Part shown: one piece after another, positions 1-5,995 of the stretch
Position numbering within the stretch: the stretch's first letter is position 1
Layout of the letters: every line of letters starts with the position of its first letter
DNA from: an archaeon
GTDB lineage: Archaea; Thermoproteota; Bathyarchaeia; TCS64
Direction: 5' to 3'
NCBI GenBank assembly: GCA_020444005.1
Contig: JAHLLU010000101.1
Location: forward strand, 1 to 7,243
DNA: 7,243 bases
Notes under the pieces: generated by a model
Database searches by the model: none
What the model saw: only the letters and a program-made list of their open reading frames with translations
Told to the model about the DNA's origin: nothing
Made by a program: the position numbers and the translations under genes

Positions 1-1
1 C

Positions 2-442
2 CCGGTTCAGGCTCATATCGGTTTGATGCCACAGAGGGCATCAGTAGGAGGGGCCTTCAAAGTTCAGGGCAAGGACGCAGAGACAGCCAAGGCTATTCTT
101 GAGGACGCTAAGGCCTTGGAGGAGGCTGGAGCGTTTAGTGTTGTTATCGAGTTTGTCACCACGGAGGCAGGTAAACTGATCACTGAAGGCTTGAAGATGC
201 CTACCATAGGTATTGGCGCTGGTCCATACTGTGATGGCCAAGTGGTGCTCAGTCATGACCTACTGGGCTATTATGAGACTCAGCCACCCTTCATTAAACT
301 CTACGCAGACCTCAACGAGACCATAACTGATGCCTTCAAGGCGTTCAAAGCAGATGTACGCGCCTCAAAGTACCCAGATATGGCTCACTCAGTTGCTATG
401 GATAAAAAAGAGGCAGAAAAACTAGAGAAAAAGAGAAGCTAA
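2..442 (+). CDS. panB: 3-methyl-2-oxobutanoate hydroxymethyltransferase (ketopantoate hydroxymethyltransferase), C-terminal part
   Basis: PanB transfers a hydroxymethyl group from methylene-tetrahydro(methano)pterin to 2-oxoisovalerate, giving ketopantoate for pantothenate and CoA synthesis; it is a cytosolic TIM-barrel enzyme. The reading frame is open from the left edge, so the N-terminal roughly 120-130 residues, with the first metal-binding aspartates, lie outside the window. The visible 146 residues hold the family landmarks in order: AHIGLMPQ and the GGAFKVQGK stretch, VVIEFV with the conserved catalytic-type Glu, then PTIGIGAG, CDGQVVLSHDLLG, and the closing YPDMAHSV segment. The tail is lysine/glutamate-rich (about 14 residues) and ends in TAA. 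An ATG at 23 exists but lies inside the conserved core, so it is not the start. The gene converges on the creatininase-family gene with a 4-bp overlap. Identity is very secure; the gene is cut only by the window edge. Confidence 0.95.
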   Translation, partial: PVQAHIGLMPQRASVGGAFKVQGKDAETAKAILEDAKALEEAGAFSVVIEFVTTEAGKLITEGLKMPTIGIGAGPYCDGQVVLSHDLLGYYETQPPFIKLYADLNETITDAFKAFKADVRASKYPDMAHSVAMDKKEAEKLEKKRS

Positions 443-1284
443 TCCCTGTAAGCCGGTGGTAGTGGAAGAGACTTCCAGAGCTCGATGAAGTCAACCATGA
501 AATCTACAGCTTCCTTCATCATAGCAGCGCCCTCCTCAGCGTTACCCTTTCGGGGATCACTGCTAGCGTACTGACCATTCCGTGTGATATCCTCGGTCAT
601 GGGTCCAAATGACGCATAGAATATCTGGCTGACAAGCTCATAGTCCTCTCGATCAGGGTCCATGAACTCTTGAAGCTCCTTTGAGAGCACTAACCCGTTC
701 TCCCAGTCCTCTGCTCGCCACATCTCACATAGCTCAGGGAAGTAGTGTAATGCGAAGCTGGTCTCACGGGGTCCACTGTGAACCTCAAGATACCGCGCCA
801 TGCGATCCTGTATCTCCTTGGCTAGCTCAGTGTTCTTTGGACCAGTGGGGGCTGCGATCATTACCTTGTATTTGCTCCTTGCCTTCTGGATGGCTAGTTG
901 GAACGTTTGTTCGTTTCCACCATGATAGTTTACCATGATGAAGCGTTTAACGCCATGATAAGCAAAGCTCCCAATAGTGTCCATCAAGACACCTAGCAGG
1001 GTCTCGCTGCTGAACGTGACGGTGCCGGGGAAAGACATGTGGTGGGGGCTGTAGCCGGGCCAACAGGGGTGTATACAGACGCTGTTTGTATGGCTGGCTA
1101 CCTCGTGGATGAACTTGGCGACACCGAGGCTGTCGGTGCCTAGAGGTAGATGTAATCCGTGTTGTTCGATTGCGCCTATGCCGATGATTACCACTGGTGC
1201 CTGCTCGTTTTCAAGCCAGTCGGCGAATGCGGGTCTGGTGAGTTCCTGTACCCAAAACTTGGATAATTTTCCGTTTTCAGACAT
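439..1284 (-). CDS. creatininase-family amidohydrolase
   Basis: A 281-residue protein of the creatininase (creatinine amidohydrolase) superfamily, metal-dependent cytosolic enzymes that open cyclic or linear amides. The visible motifs follow family order: IGIGAIEQHGLHLPLGTD (about residues 34-51; likely metal ligands E40, H42, D51), MSFPGT (83-88), NYHGGN (119-124; likely ligand H121) and HSGPRETS (169-176; E174). The family includes true creatininase, archaeal ArfB (the deformylase of riboflavin/F420 synthesis) and MftE-like peptidases; the sequence alone does not choose between them. The Glu two residues after the ligand His of true creatininase is absent (HGG), which argues against creatininase proper. 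The third family position of NGHGGN is Tyr instead of Gly. The ATG start is supported by conservation beginning soon after it and a TATA-like box about 26 nt upstream; no Shine-Dalgarno is visible. It is divergent from the MFS gene, so a substrate link is possible but unproven. Confidence 0.85.
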   Translation of the reverse strand: MSENGKLSKFWVQELTRPAFADWLENEQAPVVIIGIGAIEQHGLHLPLGTDSLGVAKFIHEVASHTNSVCIHPCWPGYSPHHMSFPGTVTFSSETLLGVLMDTIGSFAYHGVKRFIMVNYHGGNEQTFQLAIQKARSKYKVMIAAPTGPKNTELAKEIQDRMARYLEVHSGPRETSFALHYFPELCEMWRAEDWENGLVLSKELQEFMDPDREDYELVSQIFYASFGPMTEDITRNGQYASSDPRKGNAEEGAAMMKEAVDFMVDFIELWKSLPLPPAYRD

Positions 1285-1297
1285 GGTTGAACAGGGG

Positions 1298-1306
1298 TTT
1301 ATATGG
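1298..1306 (+). promoter_or_regulatory. Putative TATA box for the MFS gene
   Basis: TTTATATGG in the divergent gap looks like an archaeal TATA element. By usual archaeal spacing transcription would begin near 1326, giving a leader of about 36 nt to the ATG at 1362. It abuts a second TATA-like element that faces the other way. Predicted from motif and spacing only. Confidence 0.45.
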
Positions 1307-1312
1307 TTTTAA
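1307..1312 (-). promoter_or_regulatory. Putative TATA box for the creatininase-family gene (leaderless)
   Basis: On the - strand TTAAAA occupies -28 to -23 relative to the ATG at 1284. This is the spacing expected if transcription starts at or next to the start codon, and no Shine-Dalgarno lies between. A second, better TATA-like string (ATATAA, the reverse of the MFS element) is only about 15-20 nt upstream, which is too close for a start at the ATG. Confidence 0.4.
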
Positions 1313-1343
1313 CGGTTTTCAGGGAAAAGATTCTTAGAAAGCC

Positions 1344-1358
1344 GGGGTGCATCACCTC
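1344..1358 (+). promoter_or_regulatory. Possible ribosome-binding site folded in a small hairpin
   Basis: GGGGTG (1344-1349) is a Shine-Dalgarno-like string 12 nt before the ATG at 1362. It can pair with CACCTC (1353-1358) around a CAT loop, giving a 6-bp stem with one G-U pair. Its downstream arm with two preceding bases, ATCACCTC, equals part of the archaeal 16S rRNA 3' end. The pairing is seen in sequence; any regulatory role is inference. Confidence 0.3.
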
Positions 1359-1361
1359 AGT

Positions 1362-2573
1362 ATGCTTGACTGGGTGCATCGTAACGGGAAAATTCTACTA
1401 GCAATTAGACCAATACAAGCGTTTGCAGCCAGCTTTGTTAGCATCAGTTTCGCCATCTACCTCAAGACTCTCGGGTTATCCATTAGTCAGATTGGTTTGG
1501 TATTGACAGGGGGATTAATCAGTTCCACGTTGTTCAATCTTGCAGCTGGGTTTCTTGAGACTCGTTTCGGTAGAAGAAAATTACTGGTCTTTTTTGGTTT
1601 ACTCAGTACCTTAGGTGGACTGGTCTTCACATTCACAACCAATACAAGTCTACTAATCATTGTAGCTATAGCCACATCTATGGGCTATGGGGGCGGTTTC
1701 GGCGCCGCACAGATGCTTGAAAGAGTGATACTGGCTCAAAGTTGTGACGACAGCAAAAGAACCGAATTATATGCTATCAGAAACACAGTGGGCTCCATCG
1801 CTACTGCAACGGGGTCACTATTCACAGGTTTATTGGTCCTGTTAGAGGGAATGGGTTATAGTTCACCAGCAGCTTACCGTGTATTGTTTGGGGTATTCAC
1901 TGGTCTAAACCTTGTCCTGATTATACTATATCTGATGCTTGATGAGGATGCTGAGATCAAACTTGAAGAAGCAAAAAAAGTGGTTTTGAGCAGCGAGACC
2001 AAGCGATACCTTGTACTCTTATCAATCTTATTCAGCATGGACGCTCTCGGAGGGGCTTTTATCACACAGAGTCTCGTAGCATACTGGTTATTCGAAAGAT
2101 TCGGACTGGCCATGGATAAGATTGGCATGGTTTTCTCTGCAAGCAGTCTTTTGGCTGCGGTCTCGTTTATGGCTGCTGCACGTATCAGTAAACGCATCGG
2201 CTTGATCAACACAATGGTATTCAGTCACCTACCTGCCAACCTGATGATGGCGGTAGTACCATACATGCCGTCACTGGAGTCCAGCCTCTTCTTCTATCTC
2301 GGCAGAAGCCTACTGAGCCAGATGGATGTACCCACACGTGCGAGCTATACAATGGCTATTGTAAAACCGGAGGAAAGAGCACGGTTCCAGAGCCTATTGA
2401 ACCTGCCGAGGAGCATTACTTTGGCTATTGGACCAAGTATCGCGGGATATTTAATGCAGTTTATCGGCATCGGGACACCTTTTCTGGTGGCGGGAGCTAT
2501 CAAGGCAACCTATGATGTATTGCTCTGGTTGACGTTCAAGGATATCAAACCCCCAGAGGAAACCGAGGTCTGA
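1362..2573 (+). CDS. Major facilitator superfamily (MFS) transporter, substrate unknown
   Basis: A 403-residue membrane protein with the MFS layout of two six-helix halves. The first half has hydrophobic segments at roughly residues 12-36, 42-63, 73-92, 96-116, 142-162 and 172-193. A charged cytoplasmic loop follows (194-216). The second half has segments near 217-240, 254-274, 282-302, 308-320, 350-369 and 372-391. The loop after helix 2 reads GFLETRFGRRK (63-73), a good match to MFS motif A, with Glu where Asp is usual. A weaker copy, ARISKRIG, sits after helix 8. PTRASYTMAIVKPEERA (324-340) is typical of MFS_1 proteins. The transported compound cannot be read from sequence; export or uptake are both possible. 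I chose the ATG at 1362; an in-frame GTG at 1347 would add five residues (VHHLS). pckG follows 43 bp downstream on the same strand and could be cotranscribed, though there are TATA-like strings in that gap. Confidence 0.88.
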   Translation: MLDWVHRNGKILLAIRPIQAFAASFVSISFAIYLKTLGLSISQIGLVLTGGLISSTLFNLAAGFLETRFGRRKLLVFFGLLSTLGGLVFTFTTNTSLLIIVAIATSMGYGGGFGAAQMLERVILAQSCDDSKRTELYAIRNTVGSIATATGSLFTGLLVLLEGMGYSSPAAYRVLFGVFTGLNLVLIILYLMLDEDAEIKLEEAKKVVLSSETKRYLVLLSILFSMDALGGAFITQSLVAYWLFERFGLAMDKIGMVFSASSLLAAVSFMAAARISKRIGLINTMVFSHLPANLMMAVVPYMPSLESSLFFYLGRSLLSQMDVPTRASYTMAIVKPEERARFQSLLNLPRSITLAIGPSIAGYLMQFIGIGTPFLVAGAIKATYDVLLWLTFKDIKPPEETEV

Positions 2574-2608
2574 TTTTGGGTTACCGATAAACCTAATATG
2601 AAGCTCTG

Positions 2609-2615
2609 TTTATGG
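2609..2615 (+). promoter_or_regulatory. Possible TATA-like element before pckG
   Basis: The gap between the MFS stop (2573) and pckG holds two TATA-like strings: GATAAA (2585-2590) and TTTATGG (2609-2615). The second sits in GTTTATGGTTT, which resembles the GTTTATATGGTTT before the MFS gene. The first would place transcription start near 2613, next to the TTG at 2617. The second would place it near 2637, ahead of TTG 2641 or ATG 2650. The evidence is weak and does not settle which is used. Confidence 0.25.
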
Positions 2616-2616
2616 T

Positions 2617-4503
2617 TTGAGAGGCATATTGGAGTCATTATTGAAGTACATGGACAAGGAGAGCCTAGGGAAGCTTGAGGCACTCAACAACCCCCATGTT
2701 ATGGAACAAGTGGAGAGGTTCCTTGAACTATGTAAACCAAAAGTAGCCATAGTGTTTGATGATAGCAAACGAGACGTCGAAAGAGTCAGACAGATCGCCA
2801 TTGATCTAAATGAGGAGATGCCCCTAAAGATGAAGGGACACACCATCCACTATGATAGCTTCTATGATCAAGCAAGAGACAAGGGAAACACCCGGGTTCT
2901 CAAGACCCCTGACATGAAGATGAGTAAAGGCATCAACTCCATCGACCGTGAGGAAGGACTTGAGGAGGTTCTCGGCATCATGGATGGCGCCATGAAAGGC
3001 AAAACCTGCCTGATACGGTTCTTCAGTCTTGGACCGACAAACAGCAGATTCACCCAATGCGCACTACAATTAACAGACAGCGCATACGTCGCCCACAGCG
3101 AGGACATTCTCTATAGAAACGGTTACACCGAGTTCAAGAAACTGGAGGGTAGTGACGATTTCTTCACCTTCGTTCACAGCGCAGGAGAACTTGATGAACG
3201 TAATACCACTGTGAACATCGATAAGCGCCGCATATACGTTGACGTAATCGATGGCAAGGTTTACTCGGTGAATAACCAGTACGCGGGAAACAGCCTTGGC
3301 TTAAAGAAACTAGCACTGCGTCTCAGCATTTACAAGTCCAACCATAGCGACTGGCTAACAGAGCATATGTTAGTAATGGGAGTCAAACATCCAGACAAGG
3401 AAAGGGTAACCTACTTCACAGGAGCCTATCCCTCGGCGTGTGGAAAGACTAGTACAGCCATGATTCCGGGAATGACCATCGTGGGAGACGACATCGCTTA
3501 CCTAAAGGGCGATGAGGAAGGCAACTGCCGAGCAGTAAACATCGAGGCAGGGGTCTTCGGTATCATCAGAGACGTGAACCCCATAGACGACCCGGTGATC
3601 TACAAGACACTGACTACTCCACGTGAGATGATCTTCAGCAACATATTGATCCATGAAGGTGAACCCTACTGGCTTGGCATGGGCATCCCTGAGGAAGAAT
3701 ACCCCGAGAAGGGCATGAACCACAGCGGAGACTGGTTCAAAGGCAAGAAGGATGAGAAGGGAAACGAGATACCATTGGCTCACCCCAACGCACGATACAC
3801 CATCAGACTCAACGAGCTAGAAAACGTGGACCCAGACTGGGACAAACCAGAAGGACACATCATCAGAGGCGTCTTCTACGGCGGCAGAGACAGCGACACA
3901 AACCCACCCATCAGCGAAGCCCTCACATGGGCACACGGCGTCTACATGGGCGCAACCATCGAATCCGAGACCACAAGCGCAACACTGGGACAAGCAGGCG
4001 TCAGGAAGAGCAGCCCCATGGCTATCATGGATTTCATGGTGGTGCCATTCGGACTATACTTGAACAACCATATCGAGTTTGGTGATCGGTTAGAGAATAC
4101 ACCCAAGGTCTATAGCACCAACTACTTCATCAAGGGTCCAGATGGTCGGTACCTGAACGAGAAGGTTGACAAGAAGATATGGGTAATATGGGCGGAGGGA
4201 CGAGTACACGGTGAATACGAGGCTATACGTACACCTATCGGCTACATACCACACTACAAGGACCTAGCTACGCTATTCAAACAAGTATTCAAACGGGAAT
4301 ACACCGAAGCAGAATACAATCAACAGTTCGGCATACGCATAGACAAGTACCTTGAGAAACAGGCACGCATGGAAGACCTCTACGGAGACGAGGAAGGTAT
4401 CCCAGAGGCATTCTGGGACGTACACCGCCGAATCAAAGCAGAACTAACAGAGCTGAAAAAGAAGACAGGCAAGGCGGAGCTACCGCCAAGCTACTTCAAG
4501 TAA
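2617..4503 (+). CDS. pckG: Phosphoenolpyruvate carboxykinase (GTP)
   Basis: This cytosolic enzyme converts oxaloacetate and GTP to phosphoenolpyruvate, CO2 and GDP, the entry step of gluconeogenesis; it may run in reverse. The 628 residues match the usual GTP-type length. Visible landmarks, numbered from the TTG: QLTDSAYVAHSE (151-162), NSLGLKK (225-231; K231 likely Mn ligand), TEHM (248-251; H250 likely Mn ligand), the P-loop YPSACGKTST (271-280) with the reactive-type Cys275, VGDDIAYL (289-296; D292 likely Mn ligand), a long ATIESETT region near 450 and TPIGYIPHYKDL near 550. All catalytic residues I can identify are intact. As I remember the Thermococcus enzyme, the whole protein aligns closely, including the N-terminal LE-rich helix, and that supports a start near 2617. 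In-frame alternatives are TTG 2629, TTG 2641 (GGAG six nt before) and ATG 2650. The stop is one base from the convergent hydrolase. Sense-strand composition changes sharply near 4015. Confidence 0.95.
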   Translation: MRGILESLLKYMDKESLGKLEALNNPHVMEQVERFLELCKPKVAIVFDDSKRDVERVRQIAIDLNEEMPLKMKGHTIHYDSFYDQARDKGNTRVLKTPDMKMSKGINSIDREEGLEEVLGIMDGAMKGKTCLIRFFSLGPTNSRFTQCALQLTDSAYVAHSEDILYRNGYTEFKKLEGSDDFFTFVHSAGELDERNTTVNIDKRRIYVDVIDGKVYSVNNQYAGNSLGLKKLALRLSIYKSNHSDWLTEHMLVMGVKHPDKERVTYFTGAYPSACGKTSTAMIPGMTIVGDDIAYLKGDEEGNCRAVNIEAGVFGIIRDVNPIDDPVIYKTLTTPREMIFSNILIHEGEPYWLGMGIPEEEYPEKGMNHSGDWFKGKKDEKGNEIPLAHPNARYTIRLNELENVDPDWDKPEGHIIRGVFYGGRDSDTNPPISEALTWAHGVYMGATIESETTSATLGQAGVRKSSPMAIMDFMVVPFGLYLNNHIEFGDRLENTPKVYSTNYFIKGPDGRYLNEKVDKKIWVIWAEGRVHGEYEAIRTPIGYIPHYKDLATLFKQVFKREYTEAEYNQQFGIRIDKYLEKQARMEDLYGDEEGIPEAFWDVHRRIKAELTELKKKTGKAELPPSYFK

Positions 4504-4504
4504 G

Positions 4505-5956
4505 CTACTGTGGTGGAATCCACCACTCATCTCCGGGTCTGGTAACCCATTCAGGCCACCTTAGCTCCACTGGGGGCTTTAACCCCATTGGTAGCAGTGG
4601 AGGCTCATCATGTTGAGCCTTTCTTTCTTTGAACTCTTCCCAAGCCATCTTGAGTAGCGCTGGTTTTTCTATTATATCTAATGCACTCAAGGCCAGTATC
4701 TGGGCTGCACACATACCCATCCTATGAGTTATACCAGAGCCACAGAGACTACTGCTAGCCCAACGCGGATACGCTACACCGGGAATAGGCTGCATGGCTT
4801 TGCTCACGTAGAGTCGAGCTGTTGGACAGTGCCATGTGAACTCGTTTACATCGTCAGCTGGATGAAAGTCGCCGTATGCTTTCTCAGGGGGAACTATTTC
4901 TGTGTATAATGGTTCTTCCAGAGGCTCTAGGCCCATGTTGCGCTGTATTTCTCTTGCGTATTCTTTGTCCTCTTCTGTATAGACTGGTGCCCCTATTTTC
5001 ATGAGGTTCTCCCAGACAACGTCTTTCATTACAGTGTTTGGTAGCCCTGTGCGTACTGCTGTTAGTACTCTTGGCTCTACGATGCAGTCGGCTACGAGTG
5101 CTGCTCCCGCTGCACAACGGTCTATAACCTTCTCGACGGCTTCTTGATCCACAATGTTGCTGTTTCTCCAAGCATAGATGACTTGGCTAAGTGTCGGGTT
5201 GGCTACTGTGCATTGTCCGCCTGTCATCATGAACTCGTTGATGCTGCCACCACGCCTCATCAACGCCGGGATATGCTCCTTCATCATGTTCACGTTGTTA
5301 TACATCAAGACAGCCGCATCCAAGGCACCCGGATAAGTAACAGCACCACTCTGCCCCTCAGCGGCACCCGAGACCTTGAAACTATAAACCTTGGACTTGT
5401 AGGTACGTGGCCAGACCTCACCGAGCACCGTAGTAGGACCACCCGGATGCCAAGCCAATAAACAATCCATACCATCAAACCAACCATCACGAGCCATGAA
5501 CGGCTTACCGACGCAGAGCTTCTCAGCAGGCGTACCCAGTAGTCTAATCCTTGCTTTGAGTCCATGCTGTTCCAATGTGTGTTTTAAGGCTGCGGCTGCA
5601 AAGCATCCAGCTACTCCTAGCATGTTATGAGCATCAGTGAATCCGGGTCCATAGGGTACCTCTGGTTCCTCGTAGGGTACTGGTTTCTGGCTGTGTCCGG
5701 GTGTTGCATCGTACTCTGCGAAGAAGCCGATTACTGGTCCCTCTGTTCCCCATGTGGCGTTGAATGCGGTAGGCATGTCTGAGATGTTTGTTTCGAGGGT
5801 GAATCCTTCTTTTTCTAGGTACTGGATTAGTCGTTTGCTGGATTTGTATTCCCTGAGGCCGGGTTCAGCCCATTTGAAGAGCTGGTCGCTCATCTTGTAC
5901 ATTTCTGAGCTGTTATCTTTGAGCCAAGTTAGGGCTGTCTCGTGTGTAGAACTCAT
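4505..5956 (-). CDS. AbgB-like M20D-family amidohydrolase/peptidase with altered metal site
   Basis: A 483-residue cytosolic protein with the length and fold signatures of aminobenzoyl-glutamate utilization protein B (M20 peptidases, subfamily D), which cleave the amide bond of N-acyl amino acids. The family order is visible: WAEPGLREYKSS (29-40), AEYDATPGHSQ (80-90), GFTDAHNMLG (105-114), GTPAEK (141-146), FDGMDCLLAWHPG (160-172), then the dimerisation domain, and GITHRMGMCAAQ (408-419) near the end. H110, E145, H170 and H411 sit where ligands or the catalytic Glu are expected. The usual Cys of the CGHN motif is D108 and the usual second Glu of PAEE is K146, so metal binding or activity may differ. 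The substrate is unknown. The ATG at 5956 has a TATA-like box 24-29 nt upstream and no Shine-Dalgarno. It follows cysS by 39 bp on the same strand and converges on pckG with a 1-bp gap. Residues about 146-225 are encoded by DNA of unlike composition. Confidence 0.87.
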   Translation of the reverse strand: MSSTHETALTWLKDNSSEMYKMSDQLFKWAEPGLREYKSSKRLIQYLEKEGFTLETNISDMPTAFNATWGTEGPVIGFFAEYDATPGHSQKPVPYEEPEVPYGPGFTDAHNMLGVAGCFAAAALKHTLEQHGLKARIRLLGTPAEKLCVGKPFMARDGWFDGMDCLLAWHPGGPTTVLGEVWPRTYKSKVYSFKVSGAAEGQSGAVTYPGALDAAVLMYNNVNMMKEHIPALMRRGGSINEFMMTGGQCTVANPTLSQVIYAWRNSNIVDQEAVEKVIDRCAAGAALVADCIVEPRVLTAVRTGLPNTVMKDVVWENLMKIGAPVYTEEDKEYAREIQRNMGLEPLEEPLYTEIVPPEKAYGDFHPADDVNEFTWHCPTARLYVSKAMQPIPGVAYPRWASSSLCGSGITHRMGMCAAQILALSALDIIEKPALLKMAWEEFKERKAQHDEPPLLPMGLKPPVELRWPEWVTRPGDEWWIPPQ

Positions 5957-5979
5957 ATTTGAAAACGAGCAGTTGGTGG

Positions 5980-5985
5980 ATAAAA
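5980..5985 (-). promoter_or_regulatory. Putative TATA box for the AbgB-like gene (leaderless)
   Basis: On the - strand TTTTAT lies at -29 to -24 from the ATG at 5956, and the 23 nt between hold no Shine-Dalgarno. This is the same geometry as the creatininase-family gene. It suggests the hydrolase has its own promoter although it sits 39 bp behind cysS. The same CTCTTTTA string lies just after the cysS stop codon and could also act as a weak U-rich terminator. Confidence 0.45.
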
Positions 5986-5995
5986 GAGTGAGGGG

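Noticed and set aside
681..938. + strand ORF of 85 codons opposite the creatininase-family gene
   Set aside because: Shadow of a conserved gene; the sequence has no coding character of its own.
3502..3783. Antisense 93-codon ORF inside pckG
   Set aside because: It overlaps the conserved kinase core of pckG and has no promoter or ribosome-binding signal that I can see.
4884..5171. 95-codon ORF on the - strand, in another frame of the AbgB-like gene
   Set aside because: Its translation is rich in Arg and Ser, low in hydrophobic residues and without motifs, as expected for an out-of-frame shadow. The AbgB-like frame is continuous here, so it is not a frameshift remnant.
5144..5461. Antisense ORF of 105 codons within the AbgB-like gene
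   Set aside because: It lies wholly inside a well-conserved gene on the other strand and its translation shows no recognisable domain; it is better explained by the unusual composition there.
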